From positions 62,001-126,000 of the forward strand of contig NZ_JACHXO010000011.1 of NCBI RefSeq assembly GCF_014192155.1: a DNA stretch of 64,000 nucleotides, written 5' to 3'. Of the stretch, positions 18,657 to 28,919 are shown one piece after another. The notes beneath the pieces are model-generated. The model had not been told where the DNA came from. It saw nothing but the letters and a program-made list of their open reading frames with translations, and made no database searches. Source of the stretch: Roseateles terrae (lineage in GTDB: Bacteria; Pseudomonadota; Gammaproteobacteria; Burkholderiales; Burkholderiaceae_C). Position numbers and translations under genes: made by a program. How positions within the stretch are numbered: the first letter of the stretch is position 1; each line of letters begins with the position of its first letter.

Positions 18657-20357
18657 TCAGGCGACTGGGCTGAGCTGCTCGCCCAGCCTTGCCCTCCACG
18701 ACTCCGCTGCCCGGACGAGGCACACCGCTGACGCGCCGGCCTGCCACGCAGCCTCCACCTGGCGCTCCTCCAGAATGCCGCCAATGGCCACCACCGGCCG
18801 ACCGGCCATCGCGGACCACCAGGCCAACTGCGCCATGCCTTGCGGCTGCCAGGGCATGTCCTTGGTCGTGGTGGGCCAGAGCGGGCCGCAGGCGATGTAG
18901 GTCGGCGCGACCGCGCGCGCCCGGCACAATTCCCAGAGGCTGTGGCTGGAGAGCCCCAACTGAAGCTGTCCCTGCCGGCAGCGCTCCTGCAGATCGGCCC
19001 GTTGATCGGGCGTCAGCGATGTCCAGTCCTCCTGGCCCAGATGCAGTGCGGTGGCACCAGCATCGAGCGCCAACCGCCAGTGGTCGTTGATCCAGACGGT
19101 GCAGCGGCTGCCCGAGGTGCTGTCCAGGGCCTGCCGAATGCTGGCGCGCAAGGTGTCGTCACTGGCCGTGCCGCCGGGGCCCCGCTTGATCCGCAACTGC
19201 ACATGCTCGAACACACCGGACGTCGCCAGGGCGGTCACCCGTGAGGGCTGGTCGGTGATGGCGTACAGCCCGCGGCGGAAGTCGTGAGACGCCGGGCGTT
19301 GCAGAGCGTCGGACCACTGCTGCAATCGCGCATCCGACAGCACCTCGTCATCGGCCTGGGACATCAGCGGCATCGCCGCAGCCTCGGAGACGAACCCGCT
19401 GCCGGGGCGCAGCGGTCCGGCGCCAGTGCCGGCAGCATGCCCGTCGCGCAGGGCGGTCCAGGTCAGCATTTTGGCCAGGATCACCGCATCCGGCAGCGGG
19501 AAGCCCCGCGCCAGGGCCGCCGCAGCGGCGGTGGCGAAGGTGCAGCCCGAGCCATGGTGATGCATCGGCTGACCCGGCGCTGCATGCAGACGCGGAAGGG
19601 CCATCCAGCCGGTGGCGAGCGGCGAGTCCAGCCAGTCCAGCGCGAGCGCCGGCGCAGGGCCCGATGCCGACAACAATGCCGATGCCGATGCCGATGCCGA
19701 TGCCGATGCCAGGGCACCCGTCGCCACATCATCTCCCCCGGTGATGCACACCGCCTGCGGTCCCAGCCGACGCAGCCGACGTGCCAGCTCCGGCACGCTG
19801 AACTGCCCTGCGGCAACACCCAGCAGTCGCTCCGCCTCTCGCCGGTTGGGCGTGATGAGCGTCGCCTGGGGTAGCAGCTGATGCCGGTAGGCGGCCAGCA
19901 GTTCATCGTTGCAGAAGGCGGTGCCGCCAGCACTGGCACCCAGCACCGGATCGACGACCAGCAGCGCATCCCCGCGCTGCGCCAGCAGCACATCGACGGC
20001 CGAGGCCCTCGCCAGCAATCCGGTCTTGATCACCCGTGCCGGCAGGTCGGCCCGGAGCGCCTGCAACTGAGCCCGCAAGGCGGACGGGTCCACCGGAAAG
20101 ACGCCTTGCACGCCCATCGAGTTTTGCGCCGTGATCGCAGCCACGACGGTGCACAGATGCACGCCCATGGCAGCCGCGGCCCGGGTGTCTGCCGCCAGAC
20201 CGGCGCCGCCGCCGCTGTCGGTGCCGGCCACGCTCCACATCAGCGGCGGCGTGGGATCGTCCGTCCAGGGGCGCAGCGTGGGCGACCAGAGGTCCACCCC
20301 CGGGGACCACGGCGAGGGAAGCGACGGATGCGGCACACGGACCTGCGGGGTCATCAC
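18657..20357 (-). CDS. thiDE: Fused HMP(-P) kinase / thiamine-phosphate synthase
   Basis: 566 residues. The N-terminal ThiD half (about 40-335) has SVAGTDSGGGAGLAAD, ARVIKTGLL, VVDPVLGASAGG and the GSGCTFA kinase motif. The C-terminal ThiE half (about 355-566) has LYAITDQ, ALHLGQEDW, GLSSHS and a pyrophosphate-loop region CGPLWPTTTKDM. It phosphorylates HMP and joins HMP-PP to the thiazole phosphate. An (Ala-Ser)n tract near residue 217-227 is encoded by GATGCC hexamers (19681-19710 on the plus strand). It is the last gene of the thi operon and overlaps thiG by four bases. Fused ThiD-ThiE proteins are known in Burkholderiales. Confidence 0.93.
   Translation of the reverse strand: MMTPQVRVPHPSLPSPWSPGVDLWSPTLRPWTDDPTPPLMWSVAGTDSGGGAGLAADTRAAAAMGVHLCTVVAAITAQNSMGVQGVFPVDPSALRAQLQALRADLPARVIKTGLLARASAVDVLLAQRGDALLVVDPVLGASAGGTAFCNDELLAAYRHQLLPQATLITPNRREAERLLGVAAGQFSVPELARRLRRLGPQAVCITGGDDVATGALASASASASASALLSASGPAPALALDWLDSPLATGWMALPRLHAAPGQPMHHHGSGCTFATAAAAALARGFPLPDAVILAKMLTWTALRDGHAAGTGAGPLRPGSGFVSEAAAMPLMSQADDEVLSDARLQQWSDALQRPASHDFRRGLYAITDQPSRVTALATSGVFEHVQLRIKRGPGGTASDDTLRASIRQALDSTSGSRCTVWINDHWRLALDAGATALHLGQEDWTSLTPDQRADLQERCRQGQLQLGLSSHSLWELCRARAVAPTYIACGPLWPTTTKDMPWQPQGMAQLAWWSAMAGRPVVAIGGILEERQVEAAWQAGASAVCLVRAAESWRARLGEQLSPVA
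19673..19712 (-). repeat. In-frame hexanucleotide repeat in thiDE
   Basis: Five perfect GATGCC copies (19681-19710) with imperfect copies upstream, encoding alternating Ser and Ala on the minus strand. It is the same hexamer family as the tract in the DUF898 gene. Confidence 0.85.
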
Positions 20358-21223
20358 TGATCCCCCAGCAGAAACGCATGGCCACTGACCGGCGTGCTGG
20401 CCACCGCCATCGACTGAGGCGCCATCAGCCCGGCACGCCAGGCGTCGCGCCCCGCCTGCACCGCCTGCCGGAAGGCGCCGGCCATGGCCACCGGATCACG
20501 GGCCTGAGCAACGGCGCTGTTCAGCAGCACCGCGTCATAACCCAGCTCCATGGCCAGCGCCGCCTGCGACGGCGCACCGATGCCGGCGTCCACCACCAGC
20601 ACCGTGTCGGGCAGACGCTCCCGCAGCGTACGCAGACCCGTCAGATGCAGCAGCCCCTGACCCGATCCGATCGGTGCGCCCCAAGGCATCAGCAGCGGGC
20701 AGCCGGCGTCGAGCAGGCGCCGGCCCATCACCAGATCTTCGGTGCAGTAAGGGAAGACGACGAAGCCTTCGCGCACCAGCTCGGTGGCAGCGGCCAGCAG
20801 TTCGATCGGGTCCGGCTGCAGGGTGTAGTCGTCCCCCACCACTTCCAGCTTGATCCATGGCGTGTCGTAGAGCTCGCGGGCCATGTGGGCCAGGGCGACG
20901 GCCTCCCGCGCGCTGCGACAGCCGGCCGTGTTCGGCAGCAGCCGAGCGCCGCGGGCGCGGGCGTCAGACAGCGCATGCGCGAGGGCGCCGTTGTCGCCCT
21001 GCAGCGTGCGCTTGAGGCCGACCGTCAGCACTTCGCTGCCGGAGGCTTCGATCGATTCGCGCAGGACCTGCGGGCTGGGATGGCCGGCGGTGCCGAGGAA
21101 GAAGCGGCTGCTCAGGGAGACCTCTCCGATGCGCAGGGGATCGGTGGGGGACGGCGTTGTCTGGGGCGTGGGTGGTGTCTGGGACGTGCCGGAACCCTGA
21201 GGCGCTTGGGGTAGGTGAGACAT
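20354..21223 (-). CDS. thiG: Thiazole synthase
   Basis: 289 residues from the ATG at 21223; an upstream in-frame extension reads through thiS and is rejected. It forms the thiazole ring from deoxyxylulose phosphate, dehydroglycine and ThiS thiocarboxylate. The Schiff-base lysine is Lys125 in WIKLEVVGDD, and the phosphate-binding GIGAPSQAA and LLNSAVAQA motifs are present. The first ~30 residues are a Pro/Thr-rich extension absent from typical ThiG (~255-260 residues). It starts one base past the thiS stop. Confidence 0.95.
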   Translation of the reverse strand: MSHLPQAPQGSGTSQTPPTPQTTPSPTDPLRIGEVSLSSRFFLGTAGHPSPQVLRESIEASGSEVLTVGLKRTLQGDNGALAHALSDARARGARLLPNTAGCRSAREAVALAHMARELYDTPWIKLEVVGDDYTLQPDPIELLAAATELVREGFVVFPYCTEDLVMGRRLLDAGCPLLMPWGAPIGSGQGLLHLTGLRTLRERLPDTVLVVDAGIGAPSQAALAMELGYDAVLLNSAVAQARDPVAMAGAFRQAVQAGRDAWRAGLMAPQSMAVASTPVSGHAFLLGDQ

Positions 21224-21224
21224 G

Positions 21225-21440
21225 TCAGCCTCCGACGATGGGTTGGAAGAGCAGGACCTGATCGCCGTCCGACAGCGGCGTGGCGGCGCGGGCAGCACGG
21301 GGAACGAAGCGTCCATTCAGCGCGGTGGCGACGCTCGTGGGCACCAGCGCTTCCCGCGCCAGCAGGTCGGACAGGTGGCTACCCGCAGGCACTTGCAGCG
21401 GACGGTCGTCCAGGCGGATGGTGATGGTGTCGGCAGTCAT
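21225..21440 (-). CDS. thiS: Sulfur carrier protein
   Basis: 71 residues, ubiquitin-like fold, ending in the Gly-Gly that is adenylated and converted to a thiocarboxylate. Its sulfur goes to ThiG for thiazole formation. Its start overlaps the thiO stop by four bases. No thiF adenylase gene is in the operon, so activation must come from an enzyme encoded elsewhere. Confidence 0.95.
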   Translation of the reverse strand: MTADTITIRLDDRPLQVPAGSHLSDLLAREALVPTSVATALNGRFVPRAARAATPLSDGDQVLLFQPIVGG

Positions 21441-22699
21441 GAGGACGAAGGCGGAAGGGGGATGCCCGCAAGGGGAGACAGTGGGGAAAACGCAGGAGGA
21501 GACGCAGGAGGAAACGCAGGAGGAAACGCTGGCGTCGGTGGCGTCGGTGGCGTCGGTGGGATCGTTCTCTCGCCCACGGGTGGGCGGAGAGGCGACTGCT
21601 GGTGCGGCACCGCGGCCGGAGCCGCACCAGCAGCAGCAGCTGCAGCCGTGATGGGCGCCACCTGCGCCAGCGCATGCAGGCTCGCCAGCCCCGCGCCGCC
21701 CAGCATGTGCTCGACCATCGCCGGCGCCAGCAGCCAGCCGTGCCGGTACAGCCCGTTGAGGCGCAACAGCCCGGGGGCGTGCGCCAGCGCCGGCAGGTTG
21801 TCCGGCAGCGCTGGGCGCAGATGCCGATCCAGCCGCAGGATGCGCGCTTCCGTCAGGGCCGGCATCACGCTGTGCGCCGCGGCCATCAGCTCCACCGCCG
21901 AGCGCAGCGACACGGGGCTGCGGTCTTCACTTTCGATTTCGCTCGCACCCACGGCCAGCTCATCCGCCGTACGCGGCACGAGGTAGACACGATGCCGCGG
22001 ATGCAGCAGCCGCACCGGCCGACGCAGTCCATGGCCGGGCAGCGACAGGGTCACGATCTCTCCGCGCACGCCCCGCACCGGCAGGTCGGGGGCGGCGCCC
22101 AGGCCCCGGGTGTCGATCACCCAGTCGGCGGCGAGCCGCTCCCCGGAGGTCAGCACCAGGGCGCAGGGCATCACCGCCTGCACCGCGCATCCCCATCGCC
22201 AGTCCACATGCGGAGCGGATTGCAACAGCGCCCGCATCGCCGCGACCGGTCCGATCAAGCCTTCTTCCGGCAGCAGCCAGCCATGCAGACCGGGCACCAG
22301 CGTCGGCTCCAGCGCCTGCAAGGCCGACGCCGACAGCGCCTCCGATCCCGGAATCAGCGCCAGGATGCGCTGTGCCGAACCGAGATCGCTGCGATGGGCC
22401 AGCAGCAGACTCCCGTCACGCCGGAAAGGCACTTCCAATGGCCGCAGGGCCTGGACGATGCCTGTCCACAGCGTCAGCGAACGCCATCCCCAGGCGGCCA
22501 CCCGCGCACCGCCCTGTTCCTGCTCGGCCAGGGGACTGAGCATGCCGGCCGCGGTGAAGGCCGCGGCGCCGGTGCCGTCGAAGCGGGCGCCGGCGTCCGG
22601 CGACGGGTCGCAGACCGTCACCGCATGGCCGGTCCGGCTCAGGGCCCACGCGCAGAGGCGGCCGGCCAGGCCAGCGCCGGCGATGAGGATCCTGGCCAT
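21437..22699 (-). CDS. thiO: FAD-dependent glycine oxidase
   Basis: 420 residues. The N-terminal dinucleotide-binding motif ILIAGAGLAGRLCAWAL and the DAO-type fold identify ThiO, which oxidises glycine to the dehydroglycine used by ThiG. The catalytic core ends near residue 350. The remaining ~70 residues are Ala/Pro-rich, with TPPTPPTP and FPPAFPPASPPAF repeats encoded by 9-bp (GGCGTCGGT) and 12-bp (ACGCAGGAGGAA-like) tandem units at 21488-21560; this tail is outside the family. It begins 3 bases after the thiC stop. Confidence 0.9.
   Translation of the reverse strand: MARILIAGAGLAGRLCAWALSRTGHAVTVCDPSPDAGARFDGTGAAAFTAAGMLSPLAEQEQGGARVAAWGWRSLTLWTGIVQALRPLEVPFRRDGSLLLAHRSDLGSAQRILALIPGSEALSASALQALEPTLVPGLHGWLLPEEGLIGPVAAMRALLQSAPHVDWRWGCAVQAVMPCALVLTSGERLAADWVIDTRGLGAAPDLPVRGVRGEIVTLSLPGHGLRRPVRLLHPRHRVYLVPRTADELAVGASEIESEDRSPVSLRSAVELMAAAHSVMPALTEARILRLDRHLRPALPDNLPALAHAPGLLRLNGLYRHGWLLAPAMVEHMLGGAGLASLHALAQVAPITAAAAAAGAAPAAVPHQQSPLRPPVGERTIPPTPPTPPTPAFPPAFPPASPPAFSPLSPLAGIPLPPSSS
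21488..21560 (-). repeat. 12-bp and 9-bp tandem repeats in the thiO 3' end
   Basis: Four imperfect copies of a 12-mer like AAACGCAGGAGG, then three GGCGTCGGT copies, all in frame with thiO. Confidence 0.8.
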
Positions 22700-22702
22700 G
22701 GC

Positions 22703-24805
<2,103 letters not shown>

Positions 24806-24885
24806 TCATCGCTTGGGCCATCCGCCAGAAGGGGAGGACTCTGCAAGGTCACCACCCAGGACGTTTCCTGGGGCGCGAGGGGCAG

Positions 24886-24989
24886 GCTCTTCTTACGCCG
24901 GTACGAACCGGATCAAGTTCAGCGGGTCCATGGCTTCTTCGCCATGTCTCAGCCCGTGCCGCGATGTGCGGCCCAGGGCTCCCCGGAGC
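24886..24989 (-). promoter_or_regulatory. TPP riboswitch (THI element)
   Basis: On the minus strand the element begins GCTCCGGGGAGCCC, includes the conserved CTGAGA, then CCCGCTGAACTTGATCCGG and GTACCGGCGTAAGAAGAGC. The outer GCTC/GAGC pair closes P1. It lies 164 bases before thiC and just after a strong promoter. High thiamine pyrophosphate should lower expression of the whole thi operon, probably through the hairpin that covers the thiC ribosome-binding site. Confidence 0.95.
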
Positions 24990-24997
24990 AGGCCCGC

Positions 24998-25027
24998 AGT
25001 ATAGGAGCGTTCCGAACCGAGGCTCAA
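24998..25027 (-). promoter_or_regulatory. thi operon promoter
   Basis: On the minus strand TTGAGC (25027-25022), an 18-base spacer, and TATACT (25003-24998). Transcription would start near 24991, directly at the riboswitch. Confidence 0.75.
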
Positions 25028-25380
25028 GATCGCTGCAGTCTGGCGGAGCGTCGCAGGCACGACATGGGGGCGCGCCGCACCGCCGCGGGGCGGGTCCATC
25101 CGGGGGCTGCACCATGTGATGGCAGTGCCCTGAGACGTCCGCCGGGCGCGCGCAAACGCCGATGTCATCGGCCTTTCCTCGTCGTTACATCTCCGTGCAA
25201 CCCGCACATGCATGCCGGGCGCATCTGCGGTGTTTTTTTACGATCAATGCGGCAAACACGGCACAAACCTCGGGCAAATACCGAGCGTGCGTCGCGGGGG
25301 TGACTTCTTACACTTTGTCTCCATTGGCCGCGAGTTTGCTTACAAAGAAGAAGCGGCATTGCCTTAAGAGGGTGGGAATC
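25004..25380. other. Divergent intergenic region thi / tonB-like
   Basis: About 375 bases holding the -35 of the thi promoter and the upstream region of the TonB-like gene. Plus-strand DNA from 25230 to 25360 is noticeably AT-richer than its surroundings, as expected for a promoter, but no single -35/-10 pair stands out. No gene seen. Confidence 0.4.
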
Positions 25381-26211
25381 ATGAGCAGTCGTTCTCGCAT
25401 GGGCCTGGTGCCCAGCTGTCTGTCGGTATGCCTGATGCTGGCCGGGGGCAGTGTGTGGGCGCAGGCCACCGGGGCCAGCGCGCCGGGCACCACGCCAGCG
25501 GCCGCCGCCGCGGCCACCGATAACAAGGCCCAGCTCAGCGATGTCGAGCGCGCCAAGCGCGATGCCGACAAGGTCTTCCAGTGGATCAAGTTCCACGCGG
25601 AAAAGGGCGAGACCAAGAAACCCGAACATCAGGCAAAGACCGACGCCAAGCCGGAGCCCAAGCCGCAACCGGCCGTGGCCAAGTCCGCCGCACCGGCCCC
25701 GGCGCGCAAGTCCGACGAGGACAGCCGCACCGTGGTGGCCGCCGCTTCCGATTCACAGCGTGGCGATGCAGGCGGCGGCATGACCCGCACCTCGCTGACC
25801 TCCAGCAGTGCAGGCGCTGCCAGCACCACGCCGCCCGCCTACACCGGTCGCATTCCCGAGAGCATGGCGATGGCCGCCCCGGCCACCGCGCCGGTGGTGG
25901 GTGCTCCCGCAGCGCCGGCCCAGCAGCCGGAGCCCGAACCTGCGCCGCTGCCGGAAGAAGACACGCCGCTGCGCCTGGTCAACAAGGTGGATCCGGAATA
26001 TCCGCGCGCACTGCTGACCCAGCAGCGCAATGGCTCGGTCATGGTGAAGTTTGTCGTGCAGACCGACGGTTCGGTGGAACAGGTGGAAGCCATCAAGTCG
26101 CCGGACCGCAAGCTCAGCGTTGCCGCCGTGGCTGCGGTGAAGCAGTGGCGCTTCGCCCCGATCAACAAGCCGCGCCCGGTCAGCGTGGAAATCGGCTTCC
26201 AGATGGAATGA
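25381..26211 (+). CDS. TonB C-terminal domain protein with signal peptide
   Basis: 276 residues. Residues 1-27 look like a cleavable signal peptide (LSVCLMLAGGSVWAQA) instead of the uncleaved N-terminal anchor of classical TonB. A Lys/Pro/Ala-rich linker follows (about 75-110), then another Pro-rich stretch (EPEPAPLPEED). The C-terminal TonB domain is residues 195-276 (NKVDPEYPRALL, GSVMVKFVVQTDG, VEQVEAI, VKQWRFAPINKPRPV). Family members couple energised inner membrane to outer-membrane receptors. No exbB or exbD is adjacent, and a cleaved protein could not span from the inner membrane, so it may be a TonB-like periplasmic protein. Confidence 0.8.
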   Translation: MSSRSRMGLVPSCLSVCLMLAGGSVWAQATGASAPGTTPAAAAAATDNKAQLSDVERAKRDADKVFQWIKFHAEKGETKKPEHQAKTDAKPEPKPQPAVAKSAAPAPARKSDEDSRTVVAAASDSQRGDAGGGMTRTSLTSSSAGAASTTPPAYTGRIPESMAMAAPATAPVVGAPAAPAQQPEPEPAPLPEEDTPLRLVNKVDPEYPRALLTQQRNGSVMVKFVVQTDGSVEQVEAIKSPDRKLSVAAVAAVKQWRFAPINKPRPVSVEIGFQME

Positions 26212-26230
26212 GGCCCGTGGTGCCGGAGGC

Positions 26231-27193
26231 TCACGTCGTCGTGGGCGTCCGGTATCGCTCAAAGAGCGGCGCCTGATCCAGCGGCGTCAGCACCTCCGCC
26301 AGCGCGTCCAGAAACACCCGGGTTCTCAGCGGCATCAAGCGCCGCTGCGGAAACACCGCCCAGCAGGTGCTGGGTTCGGCGCACCATTGCGGCAGCACCC
26401 GCACCAGCTCGCCGCGGTCAACAAAGGTCTGCGCATACTGGTTGCCGACCCAGGTGATGCCCAGCCCGTCCCGTGCCATCTGCAGCAGCATGTCCGGCGC
26501 GTTGACCAGGGTGCGCTTCTCCGGCACGCCCACCCAGGTGGCCTGCGATTCCGGCGCTTCGCCGACGTGGGAGATCAGCCGCCAGGGCAGCGCGTCCCCG
26601 CTGCGTCCCAGAATCATCAGCCCATGCATGCTGATCAGACCTTCCGGCATCTGCGGCTCACCGTGACGCTGCAGATAGGACGGTGAGGCATACAGCCCGC
26701 TGCCGAAAATGGCCATGCGCCGCGCGGCGAGCTGACTGTCCGCCGGCAGCTCGCCCATGCGCAGCGCCAGGTCGAAGCCCTCGGCGATCAGGTCGACACG
26801 CCGGGGAGACAGATCCAGCTCCAGCTGCACTTCCGGATAGGCCCCCACGAACTGGCTGAGCATCGGCCGCAGCATCTGATGGGCGAAGTCCGCGGGCATG
26901 GAGACCCGCAGCCGGCCCGTTGGCCGCTGCTGCCGGTGCAGGGCCAGCGCCAGCGCGCCGTCCACCTCCCCGGCCAGCGCTCGCGCATGCTCCAGCACGC
27001 CCTGCCCGAATTCGGTGAGCGTCAGCCGCCGGGTAGTGCGCTGCAGCAGCTTCTCACCCAGCCGCTCCTCCAGGGCCGCAATGCGCCGGGACACGGTGGA
27101 TTTGGGCAGCTGCAGGCGCTCGGCGGCGCGGCTGAAACTGCCCGCATCCATCACGCGGGCGAAGACGAGCAGGTCATCGGCATCAAGGCTCAT
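26231..27193 (-). CDS. LysR-family transcriptional regulator
   Basis: 320 residues. N-terminal winged helix-turn-helix (residues 5-64: LLVFARVMDAGSFSRAAERL, STVSRRIAALEERLG), then a LysR substrate-binding domain (about 92-300). The region shows no known ligand signature. It is divergent from azoR with 120 bases between, and that region contains a 22-bp inverted repeat placed right next to its own start, as expected for LysR autoregulation and control of azoR-pirin. A quinone or other electrophile as inducer is a guess from the target genes. Confidence 0.9.
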   Translation of the reverse strand: MSLDADDLLVFARVMDAGSFSRAAERLQLPKSTVSRRIAALEERLGEKLLQRTTRRLTLTEFGQGVLEHARALAGEVDGALALALHRQQRPTGRLRVSMPADFAHQMLRPMLSQFVGAYPEVQLELDLSPRRVDLIAEGFDLALRMGELPADSQLAARRMAIFGSGLYASPSYLQRHGEPQMPEGLISMHGLMILGRSGDALPWRLISHVGEAPESQATWVGVPEKRTLVNAPDMLLQMARDGLGITWVGNQYAQTFVDRGELVRVLPQWCAEPSTCWAVFPQRRLMPLRTRVFLDALAEVLTPLDQAPLFERYRTPTTT

Positions 27194-27202
27194 GGCAACG
27201 TG

Positions 27203-27224
27203 ATTGTTCTATCAGTGGAACAAT
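27203..27224. promoter_or_regulatory. LysR-type operator between lysR and azoR
   Basis: ATTGTTC-N8-GAACAAT is a perfect 7-bp inverted repeat with a T-N-A character typical of LysR sites. It begins 10 bases upstream of the LysR start codon. Confidence 0.7.
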
Positions 27225-27313
27225 CTTATCCAAACGGTGGTCTTCTGGTGCTCAGGGGTTCTCAATACAGTGAAGCCATTCCCTCACACCCCTGATGCAA
27301 CCGGAGAGTCACC

Positions 27314-27925
27314 ATGAACATCCTGCAAATTAACTCCAGCGCCCGCCGTCTGCATGACGGCCAAGGTTCGGTCTCCACCCTGCTGGCCAATGAAGTGGTC
27401 GCTGGCCTGGTGGCCCGCAACCCCGGCGCCAAGACCACCGTGCACGATCTGGCCGCCAACCCGCTGCCTCCGATGGACGAAGCCACGCTGGGCGCCCTGT
27501 TCACCCCGGGTGAGCAGCGCAGCACGGACCAGCAGGCCCGCGTCGCCCTGAACGACAGCCTGATCGGCGAACTGCAGGCCGCCGACGTGGTCGTGCTGGC
27601 CGCCCCGATGATCAACTTCGGCGTGAGCTCGCAGCTGAAGAACTGGATCGATGCGGTCGCCCGCGCTGGCGTGACCTTCCGCTACGGCGCCAATGGCCCC
27701 GAAGGCCTGGTCACCGGCAAGAAGGTGATTGTGGTGACCACCCGCGGCGGTGTGCATCGCGGCCAGCCGACCGACAATGTGGTGCCTTACCTGAAGGTCG
27801 CACTGGGCTTCCTGGGCATGACCGATGTGGACTTCATCTACGCCGAAGGCCTGAACATGGGTCCGGAAGCCACCGCCCAGGGCCTGGCGGGCGCCCGCGC
27901 CGACATCGCGGCGGTGCTGGCCTGA
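27314..27925 (+). CDS. azoR: FMN-dependent NADH-azoreductase / quinone reductase
   Basis: 203 residues, full family length. The flavodoxin-like fold shows the FMN phosphate loop NSSARR at 8-13, [16 protein letters not shown] around the flavin, and TTRGGVH. AzoR-type enzymes reduce quinones and azo compounds by two electrons with NADH and protect against electrophile stress. The Shine-Dalgarno ACCGGAGAG lies 5 bases before the ATG. The pirin gene follows at 63 bases on the same strand, and the LysR gene is divergent. Confidence 0.93.
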   Translation: MNILQINSSARRLHDGQGSVSTLLANEVVAGLVARNPGAKTTVHDLAANPLPPMDEATLGALFTPGEQRSTDQQARVALNDSLIGELQAADVVVLAAPMINFGVSSQLKNWIDAVARAGVTFRYGANGPEGLVTGKKVIVVTTRGGVHRGQPTDNVVPYLKVALGFLGMTDVDFIYAEGLNMGPEATAQGLAGARADIAAVLA

Positions 27926-27988
27926 TCGCGAGGGGACCGTCCAAAGACGGGCGGTCCATTGAACGCTCTCCAAGGAAAGGAAAAATTC

Positions 27989-28864
27989 ATGTCTGCCGTT
28001 GTTTCCCCGAACTTCACCGTTGCGACGCCTCGTCAGGTCGAGCGCCTGGTGCAGGGGATGGCCACCAGCGACGGGGCGGGCGTCAAGCTCACCCGCGTGC
28101 TGACCCATGACCTGCAGCGGCGGCTGGATCCTTTCCTGATGCTGGACGCTTTTGGCACCGACAACGCCGACGACTACATCGCCGGCTTCCCCGACCATCC
28201 GCACCGCGGCTTCGAGACGGTGACCTACATGCTGGAAGGCCAGATGCGTCACCGCGACTCCGCCGGCAATGAAGGCCTGCTGGGCAGTGGTGGTGTGCAG
28301 TGGATGACGGCCGGCCGCGGTGTGATTCACTCCGAATTGCCGGAGCAGCAGGAGGGCCGCATGGAAGGCTTCCAGCTGTGGCTGAACCTGGCCGGCCGCG
28401 ACAAGATGCGCGACCCCTGGTACCGGGACATCACCAGCGCCGAGATTCCGGAAGCCCGGCTGCCGGGTGGCACGGTGCGGGTGATCGCCGGCAGCAGCCA
28501 TGGCGTGGACGGCGCGATGCAGCGCGAGACCACCGAGCCGCTGTACCTGGACATCCACCTGGCAGCCGGCGCGCATTTCGAGCAGCTGATTCCCCAAGGC
28601 CATAACGCCTTCCTGTATGTCTACCGGGGTGACGTGCGCTTTGACACCGGCTGCAAGGTGCCGGCCGGACGGATGGCCATCCTCGCCAACACGGCGGGTG
28701 CGGATGGCGTCCGGTTCGATGCGGGCGACGACGGTGCGCGGCTGATCCTGATCGCCGGCAAGCCGCTGAACGAGCCGATTGCGCAGTACGGTCCCTTCGT
28801 CATGAACACCGAAGGCGAATTGCTGCAGGCGGTGCGGGACTTCCAGGCGGGACGCTTCGCCTGA
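27989..28864 (+). CDS. Pirin-family protein (YhhW-like)
   Basis: 291 residues from ATG 27989 (AAGGAAAGGA ahead). Bicupin with the metal-site motif FPDHPHRGFETVTY and GVQWMTAGRGVIHSE typical of bacterial pirins. Some pirins, such as E. coli YhhW, act as quercetin 2,3-dioxygenases; others regulate enzymes. Co-transcription with azoR fits a role in handling quinones or flavonoids. A second, divergent pirin lies 1.3 kb away in the copper operon. Confidence 0.9.
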   Translation: MSAVVSPNFTVATPRQVERLVQGMATSDGAGVKLTRVLTHDLQRRLDPFLMLDAFGTDNADDYIAGFPDHPHRGFETVTYMLEGQMRHRDSAGNEGLLGSGGVQWMTAGRGVIHSELPEQQEGRMEGFQLWLNLAGRDKMRDPWYRDITSAEIPEARLPGGTVRVIAGSSHGVDGAMQRETTEPLYLDIHLAAGAHFEQLIPQGHNAFLYVYRGDVRFDTGCKVPAGRMAILANTAGADGVRFDAGDDGARLILIAGKPLNEPIAQYGPFVMNTEGELLQAVRDFQAGRFA

Positions 28865-28919
28865 ACTTCTGCTGCGGCCGCCCGACTGAGGGAGTTTCGC
28901 GACTTCAGGAGGGCGGCGC

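Noticed and set aside
28861-28919. An hrp-type box (TTCG-N16-TTCG) upstream of the unknown 424-residue protein
   Set aside because: Only one TTCG is present (28896-28899), and the nearest partial copy (TTCT) is at the wrong spacing.
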